Shown here in pieces: positions 48,215 to 56,216 of a DNA stretch of 64,000 bases. The notes under the pieces are model-generated. The model worked only from the letters and a program-made list of their open reading frames with translations. It had not been told where the DNA came from and searched no databases. Source of the DNA: Rhodothermaceae bacterium Tc-Br11_B2g6_7 (GTDB lineage: Bacteria; Bacteroidota; Rhodothermia; Rhodothermales; Salinibacteraceae); assembly GCA_001564055.1 (NCBI GenBank), contig LKNB01000008.1:1-64000 (forward strand), in the 5' to 3' direction. The position numbers and the translations under genes are program-made. Position 1 is the stretch's first letter, and each line of letters opens with the position of its first letter.

Positions 48215-49066
48215 TCAGGCCGCAGGTGCCAGGGTATGGTGGGTGGCCCGCAAGGCCCGCCGCAGGAACGTGGGGATAACCGTCTGGTGCGTCGGTGTCA
48301 GGTACTGCTTCTCTTTCAGGCGCGCAATCAGGCGCTGGTAGCGGGCCTCGCAGAACGAGCCAATGACGGCTTTGCGCTGTGCTGGCCGCCGAAAGTGCGC
48401 CAGCATGCCCTCAGGATCGGCCTCGGGGTGAAACTGCACGCCCACCAGTTCCGGCGAGAGGCGGATGCCCATCAGCGCGCGCTCGTACGGGTACTCCTCG
48501 TAGGGCTGCTCACGGGCCAGCAACGAGGCGCCGAGCGCTGCGACGCGGTCGTGGTCCGGCTGCACCACCTGCCAGCGCCGAAAGTCAGCCGCCCAAAAGG
48601 GGTCCGGCAGCGCGTCGAACAGCGGCTCGTCGTGGCCGCCCGGCAGGCGGTGCACCTCGAAGATACCGAACGACTGCGCTGGCCGCTTGGTGACCTGCCC
48701 CACCTCAAAGTACCGGCACAGCAGTTGGAACGAGTGGCAGATAAACAGCGCGTGCTTCTTGGGGTACCTGGCGCGGTTGTGCTGCCAGAGCGCCTCCAGC
48801 CAGTCAAAGTACGCTGCTTCCCAGGGCTGATCCAGTCCGTCCCACGGGCTGCCCGGCCCACCGGTGGAAATGTACGCGTCGTAGCTCAGGTCAGGCACCG
48901 CAGCCTCGCCCCGTACCTCAAAGACGTCATAGGTGATGTCAGCCTTAAGGGGCGGTCCAGACTGCCCCTTCAGAAAGGCCTCGATGCAGCGCATGCCCTG
49001 GTTGGGCTGGCCGTCGTAAAGATCAAGCACGGCCACCCGAAGGGCCGGCGCGTCAGGATGAGGCAT
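48215..49066 (-). CDS. Class-I glutamine amidotransferase-like protein
   Basis: 283 residues. Cys110 sits in the nucleophile elbow (HALFICHSFQLLCRYF) and the His-Glu pair in VGVQFHPEADPEGML, so the triad is complete. The start (RVAVLDLYDGQPNQGMRCIE) and AYISTGGPGSPWDGLDQP match amidotransferases of small-molecule ligase clusters. It would hydrolyse glutamine and hand ammonia to a ligase. The C-terminal 60 residues are an extension that could be a partner-binding helix. Its start overlaps the end of the circularly permuted ATP-grasp gene by 14 bases, implying coupled translation. Confidence 0.88.
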   Translation of the reverse strand: MPHPDAPALRVAVLDLYDGQPNQGMRCIEAFLKGQSGPPLKADITYDVFEVRGEAAVPDLSYDAYISTGGPGSPWDGLDQPWEAAYFDWLEALWQHNRARYPKKHALFICHSFQLLCRYFEVGQVTKRPAQSFGIFEVHRLPGGHDEPLFDALPDPFWAADFRRWQVVQPDHDRVAALGASLLAREQPYEEYPYERALMGIRLSPELVGVQFHPEADPEGMLAHFRRPAQRKAVIGSFCEARYQRLIARLKEKQYLTPTHQTVIPTFLRRALRATHHTLAPAA

Positions 49067-50429
49067 AGTAGGTGTTGCGTAAAATGAACATCGGCAGGGT
49101 GCCCCCGCCGGCGGTTACGTTGGCCAGGTCAGAGCCCGAGATTCGCGTCAGGCAGCCTCCCATGAGCGGGCCGTTCAGGTACGGATCCAGGTCAATGATT
49201 GACGGCACCATCTCCCAGCCGCTGGATGTTTTCATGAGAAACGGCTCGCGGTGGATATCCACCGTTTCCTGAATCACGTGCCCGGCCTTGAGGCCTTCTT
49301 CGATGGCGTCGTCCCATGCGGCCGGCGTGGCGGCAAAGCCCAGCGTGACTCCCGAGCCACCATACGCATCGTTCGGTTTGATGACAAAGTGCCGCTGGTT
49401 CGACCGCACGAAGTCCACGAGGTCAATCGTAAGCCCCCGGAACTCCGTCGTCTGTGGGCGCAAGCGGCGCGTCCAGGGGATGTGCCGCTGGATGGCCAGG
49501 CGCTGCGGCGCGTCGAGCACTTGCGTGTATTTTTCGTCCGTGAGGAAGGAAAAAATAGCCTTCTTGTGCACAAGCTTCGCCCGGAAGGTGTTCAGGTAAC
49601 ACGTTTTCTGTGCCCGGTAGCCTTCCTCGTACGAGCGGCACTCCTCCCGGATCTCATAAAACTCGTTCATCAGGAGCCGCCGGTACAGGATATCAATTTT
49701 CTTGCCATTGGCGACGATCCAGCCGTCGTGGCATTCCAATGCGCGCGGATCCACCACTTCACAGCCATACCCCAGCGACTCCAGGTAGGCTTTAATCAGG
49801 TCGAACTCGTGCGTGGTGGGCACATCCGCCAGCCGGTCCACAATCGCAAAGGTCGGGTGGAGCTTCTGCCCCCCAAACTCATCATGGTAGGTACGAATGA
49901 AGGCCTGGATGGCATGCTCCAGCGGCGACACAAAGCGGACGGGGTACCGCTCCGTAAACGTCTGAAAGAGCGACAGCTCCTGGTACATCTGCGCCAGCTC
50001 GTCCGCATACGCCATGCCGGCCGGGCTCTCGCCGTTGAACTCCACGAACTTGAACGACCGTTCCGTGAGGAAGGCATCCAGCCGGGCGTTGGCGGCGAAG
50101 TGCATAACGGGGGTGGGAATGGCGGCCAGCTCAATCTCCCACGGCTCCATCCCCAGCTCTTCGCGGAGGAGCGCCTCGTCGTTGAAAAAGGTAGATGCAA
50201 TACGCAGGATGGCCTGGCGGATGAGGTACACCGTGTCCTGCACATCGGCGTACATGGCCTCCGTCACAAACGTGGGCCGCAGGCTGTTGGCCATGGGGCG
50301 CCCACCGAAGAGGGCGCGGCGCTCGTGCTGTAGCGTCTGCAACTGTGCAAACTGATCCTCCGCCGCCGTGAGGTCGCGTTCAATCAGCGCATGATAATGG
50401 TCGATGGCGGGCTGCAGGTGCTGCCGCAT
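49053..50429 (-). CDS. Circularly permuted ATP-grasp ligase-like protein
   Basis: 458 residues. Near the C-terminus is an ATP-grasp substrate/nucleotide region in permuted order (RHFVIKPNDAYGGSGVTLGF, then AGHVIQETVDIHREPFL), and the N-terminal half carries FVEFNGESPAGMAYADEL, the acidic metal-binding motif usually at the end of ordinary ATP-grasps. This matches circularly permuted ATP-grasp proteins of peptide/metabolite ligase clusters. Predicted to activate a carboxylate as an acyl-phosphate and join it to an amine. Third of five genes; 39 bases after the preceding one and overlapping the next. Confidence 0.82.
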   Translation of the reverse strand: MRQHLQPAIDHYHALIERDLTAAEDQFAQLQTLQHERRALFGGRPMANSLRPTFVTEAMYADVQDTVYLIRQAILRIASTFFNDEALLREELGMEPWEIELAAIPTPVMHFAANARLDAFLTERSFKFVEFNGESPAGMAYADELAQMYQELSLFQTFTERYPVRFVSPLEHAIQAFIRTYHDEFGGQKLHPTFAIVDRLADVPTTHEFDLIKAYLESLGYGCEVVDPRALECHDGWIVANGKKIDILYRRLLMNEFYEIREECRSYEEGYRAQKTCYLNTFRAKLVHKKAIFSFLTDEKYTQVLDAPQRLAIQRHIPWTRRLRPQTTEFRGLTIDLVDFVRSNQRHFVIKPNDAYGGSGVTLGFAATPAAWDDAIEEGLKAGHVIQETVDIHREPFLMKTSSGWEMVPSIIDLDPYLNGPLMGGCLTRISGSDLANVTAGGGTLPMFILRNTYYASS

Positions 50430-50468
50430 AGCGTGTGGTAGGTCTGGTGGGAAGGCAGCAACATATGC

Positions 50469-51425
50469 TCAGCCCCGGGGGGCGGGATGCAAGGCTCCCT
50501 GCGCATTGAAGGGCGGCGGCGTGCGATCTTCAAGGGCTTTCTCCACCGCGAATTCAGCCATCGCCTGGACGATCCACTCGAAGTTCTCGTGCCCGACTGA
50601 GTGATAATCCGCGTCCGGCGCCGGATTCATAAAGTCGATGGCATAGGGCACCCCATCGCGCACCGCAAACTCAACGGTGTTCATGTCATACCCCAGCACT
50701 CGGCACAGGGCCAGCACGTCCCGCTCCAGCTTCTGCTTAAAGTCAGGGTCGATGGGCTCTGGCGATACTGCTGAATACCGCTCGTGCATGGGCACGGATG
50801 GATTATAACGCATGATGTGGGCCTTTTTTTGCCCGATGCCATAACAGCGGTAATAATCCTCAAACTCGATGCCCTCTTGAAGCATCATACAGTCGATGCC
50901 CGACTGGTTGTAGGCTGCGAAGAACTCACCGGGCGTGGTGACCTTCGAGACATCGCGCCACCCGCCCCCATCGAACGGCTTCAGGAACGCCGGAAAGCCG
51001 ATATAGGCGAAGACGTCATCCCAGTCCACGGGATACTTCATATTGCGAAACGTCTTATCCGACGTGTTCGGGGGATGCTGCTTGTGCGGCAGAATCACGC
51101 TGCGGGGTACAGCCACGTCCACCGATTCGGCAATGATGTTGTCGATGAACTTGTCGTCGGCACTCCACCAAAACGGGTTGTTGATGATGTACGTGCCCTT
51201 GATGGCGGCCCACTTCAGGTACGAGCGGTAAAAGGGCACCTCGTGCGAGATGCGGTCGATGATGACGTCATAGGCCGGATCCGCGTCCATCCGCACAGCG
51301 CCAACCTCAACGAACGCGGCTTCTACTCCTTGCTCACCATACGTGTCATTGATGTAGGGGATGAGGGCATCTGGAAACGTGGTTTCGACGCCTCGAAGAA
51401 TCCCGATGCGGCGTGGTGTGCTCAT
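50469..51425 (-). CDS. ATP-grasp (RimK-like) carboxylate-amine ligase-like protein
   Basis: 318 residues. Begins with RRIGILRGVETTFPDALIPY and a pre-ATP-grasp domain, then the nucleotide loop and lysine (IGFPAFLKPFDGGGWRDVSK) and the metal-ligand segment near the C-terminus (GVPYAIDFMNPAPDADYHSV). It is a conventional order of domains, unlike the permuted neighbour. Probably ligates an amino acid or peptide to another amine. Start chosen at 51425 (MSTPRRIG), since the frame to 51491 runs into the upstream gene. 35 bases separate it from the first esterase gene. Confidence 0.82.
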   Translation of the reverse strand: MSTPRRIGILRGVETTFPDALIPYINDTYGEQGVEAAFVEVGAVRMDADPAYDVIIDRISHEVPFYRSYLKWAAIKGTYIINNPFWWSADDKFIDNIIAESVDVAVPRSVILPHKQHPPNTSDKTFRNMKYPVDWDDVFAYIGFPAFLKPFDGGGWRDVSKVTTPGEFFAAYNQSGIDCMMLQEGIEFEDYYRCYGIGQKKAHIMRYNPSVPMHERYSAVSPEPIDPDFKQKLERDVLALCRVLGYDMNTVEFAVRDGVPYAIDFMNPAPDADYHSVGHENFEWIVQAMAEFAVEKALEDRTPPPFNAQGALHPAPRG

Positions 51426-51460
51426 GGTGTCGGTGAGTGTTGATGAAGTAGGGGGCAAAA

Positions 51461-52168
51461 CTACAGGTGACGGCAGATCTGGTCCTGCCACCAGGGCCAG
51501 TCGTGGCCGAAGCCATCGACGCGTTCGTAGTGGTGGCCGACGCCTTTGCTATGAAGCACGTGGCTCATATGGTCGTTTGCGCCACGGCAGGGGTCGTGCT
51601 CACCGGCGGTCAGGATCAAGTGCGTGTGGCGGAGGGCTTCCAGGGTGCCGTGGTCGTGCATGTTGGGCATATAGTCCACCGGGTTGCTGAAGTACACGTT
51701 CTCATCGTAGAACCCGTCCATAAACGAGCGGATGTCGTAGGCACCACTCATCGAAATCAGCTTGCCAAAGGACCACGGCTGCTTGCACACCAGATTGAGG
51801 GCATGATAGGCGCCAAAGCTCGCCCCGGTGGCGATGATGAAGTCTGAAGTCGCGCGGTCATAGATGAACGGCAGCACTTCAGCCAGCACATACTGCTCGT
51901 ACTGCTGATGGCGCTTGATGCGCACGTACGGCGGCACGCTACGGTTGTAAAAACTCTCCCCGTCGACGGCGTCGATACAGAACAGCTGGTTCTGGCCGTG
52001 CGTCAGCTGGTGGTGCAACGCCCCTACCATCCCGAAGTCGCGCCACTCATAAAAGCGGCCCTGGCTCGACGGAAACGCCAGGATGGGCGTGCCGGCGTGG
52101 CCGTACACGAGGATCTCCATGGGACGACCGAGCCGGGGGCTCCACCACTTGACGTAGTCGGTGTGCAT
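51461..52168 (-). CDS. Alpha/beta-hydrolase esterase, first gene of the ATP-grasp cluster
   Basis: 235 residues, esterase family. Nucleophile elbow IATGASFGAYHA with Ser117; a final His in RVDGFGHDWPWWQDQ. The early PILAFPSSQGRFYEWRDFG is typical of the esterase-D-like proteins that stand beside ATP-grasp ligases. It is the promoter-proximal gene of the five. It is distinct in sequence from the cluster's second esterase, so the unit has two hydrolases with probably different substrates. Confidence 0.82.
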   Translation of the reverse strand: MHTDYVKWWSPRLGRPMEILVYGHAGTPILAFPSSQGRFYEWRDFGMVGALHHQLTHGQNQLFCIDAVDGESFYNRSVPPYVRIKRHQQYEQYVLAEVLPFIYDRATSDFIIATGASFGAYHALNLVCKQPWSFGKLISMSGAYDIRSFMDGFYDENVYFSNPVDYMPNMHDHGTLEALRHTHLILTAGEHDPCRGANDHMSHVLHSKGVGHHYERVDGFGHDWPWWQDQICRHL

Positions 52169-52191
52169 ACTGTGATTTTGAGGCGGTATAA

Positions 52192-52227
52192 ATGAAAAAA
52201 GCCGTTCAGCGCACAGCGCGGGACGGC
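52192..52227 (-). terminator. Probable terminator before the ATP-grasp cluster
   Basis: GCCGT at 52201-52205 pairs with ACGGC at 52223-52227 and is extended by two pairs inward, one of them G-U, with a GCGC-rich loop. On the minus strand it is followed by six T residues (A run at 52195-52200). It would end the transcript of the M20 peptidase/propeller lipoprotein pair and thus isolate the downstream five-gene cluster. The rest of the 304-base gap (52169-52472) holds no gene that I can see. Confidence 0.5.
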
Positions 52228-52472
52228 GTTCCAGACCAAAGCGGCTCCAGCAGGAAATTCACCGTCCCATTTTTGGGCAGCCGGTTCATGTCCTTTCAGC
52301 TTCTAAACATACGTATGCGCAGCCTGCAAAGCCAATCAGCCCTGCACATGACCGGTTCGCTCGACTGCACCGCCGCTCGTGCGCGCATGCCCGTGGGATA
52401 GCGCCTCCCCCTGCACTGACAGTGCAACTTGCTCCACTCCCATACTCACACACTCTCACACCGAACCCGGCC

Positions 52473-53366
52473 TCATTTCTCCCCCACAAGCGCAACCCGC
52501 GCGCCATCGGGGCTAACGGCAATGCGCGACAGCTCCAGCGGTGATAGGTCAACCACCTCCGACCACGACCCATCCTCTACCGATGGATCAAAGCTATACA
52601 GCACGGAGCCGGCCGTCATCAACAGCAGACCCTCTGGCGTCCATGCGTGGTCCTGCCCCCCTTCGACAACCTCGACGATCCCCTCAAGCGTGTCGGTGGC
52701 GGGATCGAACCGCATCAGTTCAGCCAGGCCGTTAGCGCGCTGCTGCACGAACGTCACCGCCTCGGCGTCCGGCACCGGCTGCAGCGAGCGGCCGATGTCT
52801 TCCGCAACCACCGCTGCCGCGCCCGATCCCAACGCGGCAAGCTGCAGCGTCGACGGCTCGCCCAGCACAAACAGCGCCAGTCGGTCGTCGTCGATCCACG
52901 CGTGATAGCCGACGGGCTCAACGTCAGGCAGGAGCAACGCGGGCTCCCCTCCTTCCGTCGCAAAGCGCCACAGCCGCTGCGTACCATCTTCCTCTACGCG
53001 CACCACACTGAATCCTCCATCCGCCATCGGCGTCGGCGAATACTCGCTTGTGGCCTCCGTCCGCGTCAACGGCTCGTGGCGATCATCCGCGATGGTGTAG
53101 CGGAAGATGTCCGTTTGCTCGCCCTGCATCGACGTATACAGCAGGCCCTCACCATCCGGCAGAAAGAACGGTTGGTTGTCATAGGCGTCGCGAGCCGTGA
53201 TATTCTGTGGCTCGCCGATCGAAAGCGTACCGTTGATGCCATCCAGCGAGGCAAGGTAAATATCCGTCGACGGTACCTCAAGCCCGTCGGCTGCCGGATC
53301 GTCACAGGCCGAAAGAAAGAGAGCGAAGCCGACAAGTGTAGCGATCCAGCGCACGTGAAATAGCAT
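52473..53366 (-). CDS. TolB-like beta-propeller lipoprotein
   Basis: 297 residues. Lipoprotein signal with lipobox LSAC. Propeller repeats are visible as DNQPFFLPDGEGLLYTSM, EYSPTPMADGGFSVVRVE, and VSPDGARVALVGEK at the end, with short and degenerate blades. A binding or scaffold role at the envelope is likely. It starts three bases after the M20 peptidase stop, so it is the second gene of a two-gene operon. Confidence 0.8.
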   Translation of the reverse strand: MLFHVRWIATLVGFALFLSACDDPAADGLEVPSTDIYLASLDGINGTLSIGEPQNITARDAYDNQPFFLPDGEGLLYTSMQGEQTDIFRYTIADDRHEPLTRTEATSEYSPTPMADGGFSVVRVEEDGTQRLWRFATEGGEPALLLPDVEPVGYHAWIDDDRLALFVLGEPSTLQLAALGSGAAAVVAEDIGRSLQPVPDAEAVTFVQQRANGLAELMRFDPATDTLEGIVEVVEGGQDHAWTPEGLLLMTAGSVLYSFDPSVEDGSWSEVVDLSPLELSRIAVSPDGARVALVGEK

Positions 53367-53369
53367 GGG

Positions 53370-54833
53370 CTATGAGGTGCTGTTTATGATAAACCGGATC
53401 TGAAACTGCACCATTTCGAGATAATTATCCACCCCGATCCGTTCATCCGTCCCGTGGATGCGGGTTTGGTCACCTGGACGGGCCCGGATAGGCCGGAAGC
53501 GGTAGATGTTGCGGGTGAGCTCCCGGAAATGGCGCGAGTCGCTGGCCGCGATAAAGATAGAGGGCGTCACCGGCGTGTTGGGGAACACCTCCTTGACGGA
53601 TTGCCGAAGCTGCTGGTACGCAGGGGCCTCGTGATCCGACACGACGGAGGGATTTCGCGCCCGTGGCATCGTACGGATCATAATCTCATCGTTTTCGATG
53701 GTATCCCGCACGTACTGAATCACCCCGTCCACATCGTCGCGCGGATGGATCCGGAAATTAAGGATCGCCGAGGCACGCGCGGGCAATACATTTTCCTTGA
53801 TGCCCCCCTGAATGATGGTCGGCGCCACCGTCGTGCGGATGGCGGCGTTGGTATGCGGGATGTTCGTCAGCTCGCGCTCAATGATCGGCCGAAAGAGCCA
53901 CAGGTTGGCCAGCCCCATGCGGTAGACAAACGGCAAGTCCGGGGCCATGGGCTCGAAGGTGTTCTTCACGAGGTCGTCGAAGCGGCCGGGCATCGGGTTG
54001 TTTTTCAAGTGATGAATCGCGGAGGAAAGGTCACCAATGCTCGTTTGTCGAGGCGGCATAGACGCGTGCCCGCCTTCTCGGTTGACAGACAGCTCCAGGT
54101 TCAGAAAGCCCTTCTCGGCCACCCCGATCATCGCCAGCGGCGTGTCGATGCCCTCCATAATTTGCTCTGCTACGGGCAACCCTTCATCCACCAGAAACTC
54201 AAGCTCCACGCCGCGCTCTTTCAGCAGCGCCGCCACCTGCGCGGCACCATTAAGTCCGCCGACCTCTTCGTCGTGATGCGCTGCCACGTAGAGTGTACGT
54301 TCAGGCTGATACCCGGTCTGTAGCAGGTACTCCACCGCCTCCATCGAAGAGAGCACCCCCGCCTTGTCATCCAGCGCCCCGCGGCCCCAGACGAAGCCCT
54401 CAGCAATTTCGCCGCCGAACGGAGCGTATGACCACTGATCCTCCGTTCCTGGCTCTACCGGCACGACGTCGTAATGCCCCATCAGTATGCCCGGGTTTAG
54501 CTCCGGATTGGTCCCCGGCCACCGGTAGAGCTTCGTGTAGTCGCCCACACGCTCCACCTCCAGCTCTTCGTGCATGCGGGGGAAGGATGCCTCAAGGAAG
54601 TCGAGGAAGCCCTCAAATGCCGCGGTGTCGAATGCCGCTGGTTGTTGATGGGAGATGGTCGGGTACGTGAGCGCAGTGGATAACCGTTCGATGGCGCCCT
54701 CGTCGTCGAAGTTGTGGCGCTCGACTATTTCGACCTCCATGAGGTCGTACGAAAGCAACAGCGTCCGGACCAGTACCACGGCCGCGAGTGCGATGAGGAC
54801 CAGTGCGATGCCGCCAATAATACGCTTGGCCAT
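53370..54833 (-). CDS. M20 family metallopeptidase, PM20D1-like
   Basis: 487 residues. An N-terminal membrane anchor (IGGIALVLIALAAVVLVRTLL) precedes an M20 catalytic fold. Metal-binding motifs: ILMGHYDVVPVEPGTEDQW, GRGALDDKAGVLSSMEAVEY and AAHHDEEVGGLNGAAQVAAL, with the final metal ligand probably the histidine in RIHGTDERIGVDNY. The whole layout is that of carboxypeptidase S/PM20D1, the enzyme that joins or splits N-fatty-acyl amino acids. Faces the periplasm. Co-transcribed with the propeller lipoprotein. Confidence 0.88.
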   Translation of the reverse strand: MAKRIIGGIALVLIALAAVVLVRTLLLSYDLMEVEIVERHNFDDEGAIERLSTALTYPTISHQQPAAFDTAAFEGFLDFLEASFPRMHEELEVERVGDYTKLYRWPGTNPELNPGILMGHYDVVPVEPGTEDQWSYAPFGGEIAEGFVWGRGALDDKAGVLSSMEAVEYLLQTGYQPERTLYVAAHHDEEVGGLNGAAQVAALLKERGVELEFLVDEGLPVAEQIMEGIDTPLAMIGVAEKGFLNLELSVNREGGHASMPPRQTSIGDLSSAIHHLKNNPMPGRFDDLVKNTFEPMAPDLPFVYRMGLANLWLFRPIIERELTNIPHTNAAIRTTVAPTIIQGGIKENVLPARASAILNFRIHPRDDVDGVIQYVRDTIENDEIMIRTMPRARNPSVVSDHEAPAYQQLRQSVKEVFPNTPVTPSIFIAASDSRHFRELTRNIYRFRPIRARPGDQTRIHGTDERIGVDNYLEMVQFQIRFIINSTS

Positions 54834-54952
54834 ACTCAGGTAGCAGATGATAACATTGGCAATCTGTTACCCAATCGCCGAGCGGATGAAATGATGCACC
54901 CGCGACGTATCATGGCCTTTTTCTCCTCACCCGGAATGCGTTTACCCATTAC

Positions 54953-55010
54953 TCGTCCCCTCCGCCTCGGTGGGGACGCACATTCGGGGACCGTCTCGGT
55001 CCCACGTCGC
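54953..55010 (+). repeat. Palindrome-rich repeat, partial copy A
   Basis: The right half of the repeat seen in full at 55123-55248 and 56022-56144: a CGTCCCC/GGGGACG hairpin and the GGACCG-TCT-CGGTCC hairpin. The loop of the first hairpin differs by one base (CCGCCTCGG for CCGTCTCGG). It lies 69 bases after the first copy of the non-coding stretch before the M20 gene. Confidence 0.85.
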
Positions 55011-55122
55011 GGCCGAAGCTTACCTGTCGGCAAGAATTCCTGCGCGTTCGTACGCAAGAAGCCGTAATGAGATGATTCGAATGGCGCGGATGAAATTGAC
55101 CGGCATTGGCACCGCGCACACG

Positions 55123-55248
55123 GAGCCGAGACGGCTCCAAACGGGCGTCGCGCCCGGGACGGACGCGACGAGCAGCATTTTTTCTTTTCCTCGTCCCCTC
55201 CGTCTCGGTGGGGACGCACATTCGGGGACCGTCTCGGTCCCACGTCGC
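55123..55248 (+). repeat. REP/BIME-like palindromic repeat, full copy B
   Basis: 126 bases holding four hairpins in order: GAGCCG-AGA-CGGCTC, CGTCGCG/CGCGACG with an 11-base loop, a T-rich spacer, CGTCCCC/GGGGACG with an 11-base loop, and GGACCG-TCT-CGGTCC. The nonamer CCGAGACGG or its complement appears three times. It lies 213 bases upstream of the transposase gene. Confidence 0.9.
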
Positions 55249-55460
55249 CGCATCCCTCGAACAAGCGACCAACCCAATCTAAAGTGTGATCGCCGATGGT
55301 TGCCCCCTTCCAGTTATCTCGGTCCTGAGGAAGACCGCCAATACAACCAATTCACCCACCGTCATTGAGGCAAAGTAGTCGACCAACTTTAGCCATGGGA
55401 TATACCCCGCATCCATCATGTGCTGCAGTTTTATGTTTCTTGCGACCAAATCCTCCGGTT

Positions 55461-55994
55461 ATGGGAGACACACGCTATCGTATTTTGGAGCAGCAGGAAC
55501 CGTATTTTCTAACCTGTACCATATCCAGATGGCTACCCATTTTTGCGTACAGCGATGTCGCGCGAATTGTGCTCGACTCGTTGGTCTTTCTGCAAGATGC
55601 TGACCGGCTCACGTTATATGGCTACGTGCTCATGGAAAACCACCTTCACCTCATAGCATCAGCTGAGGATCTCTCGCATGAACTGATGACGTTCAAATCG
55701 TACACAAGCCACGCAGTTATCAACCTACTAAAGGATACTCGACGGACCACACTCCTCCGCATGCTCCCGAGGCCTGCGCGCCCAGATCGAGGCGAACGTG
55801 TCTACCAACTCTGGCAACGGGGAAGTCATCCGAAGCAGATTCTGCAGAAAGATATGTTCTTGCAAAAACTGGAGTACATTCACCTGAATCCTGTAAAGCG
55901 CGGGTACATTGATGAGCCGGTGCACTGGCGCTACTCCAGCGCTCGAAATTATTCCGGACAGCGAGGGCTTATCCCGGTTACTGTAGCGCTGTAG
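55461..55994 (+). CDS. REP-associated tyrosine transposase (Y1/HUH family)
   Basis: 177 residues. The HUH motif is His61 and His63 in VLMENHLHLIASAED and the catalytic tyrosine is Tyr139 in FLQKLEYIHLNPVKRGYI. The start RYRILEQQEPYFLTCTISRW is typical of TnpA_REP/RAYT proteins. These enzymes cut single-stranded REP hairpins and are domesticated in many genomes. The flanking copies B and C of a palindrome-rich repeat match this. The ATG at 55461 (MGDTRYRI) is taken; the longer frame starts at 55365. Confidence 0.92.
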   Translation: MGDTRYRILEQQEPYFLTCTISRWLPIFAYSDVARIVLDSLVFLQDADRLTLYGYVLMENHLHLIASAEDLSHELMTFKSYTSHAVINLLKDTRRTTLLRMLPRPARPDRGERVYQLWQRGSHPKQILQKDMFLQKLEYIHLNPVKRGYIDEPVHWRYSSARNYSGQRGLIPVTVAL

Positions 55995-56021
55995 GTGAAT
56001 CGACGTGGTTTGGTACAGCAT

Positions 56022-56144
56022 GAGCCGAGACGGCTCCAATCATGCGTCGCGCCCGGGACGGACGCGACGAGTAGCACTTTTTCTTTTCCTCGTCCCCTCC
56101 GTCTCGGTGGGGACGCACACCCGGGACCGTCTCGGTCCCACGTC
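56022..56144 (+). repeat. REP/BIME-like palindromic repeat, full copy C
   Basis: 123 bases nearly identical to copy B and in the same orientation, starting 27 bases after the transposase stop. All four hairpins are kept; differences are a few bases and a short deletion near the last hairpin (ACACCCGGGACC for ACATTCGGGGACC). Together with copy B it brackets the transposase as a direct repeat. Confidence 0.9.
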
Positions 56145-56181
56145 AAGGCACAACGCCATCGTGAAACGACGTGCCATCAAT

Positions 56182-56204
56182 TGGAGCCGAGGCGGACGCG
56201 ACGA
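56182..56204 (+). repeat. Truncated copy D of the palindromic repeat
   Basis: GGAGCCGAGGCGGACGCGAC and the next few bases match the left hairpin and the end of the second hairpin of the repeat after internal deletion. It sits just before the end of the APC permease gene and may act in its termination. Confidence 0.5.
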
Positions 56205-56216
56205 GCAGCGCTGTGT

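Noticed and set aside
49251-50333. 360-codon plus-strand frame
   Set aside because: Shadow of the circularly permuted ATP-grasp gene.
54953-56204. CRISPR-like array
   Set aside because: The units are long, few, palindrome-rich and flank a transposase; there are no regular short repeats with unique spacers.
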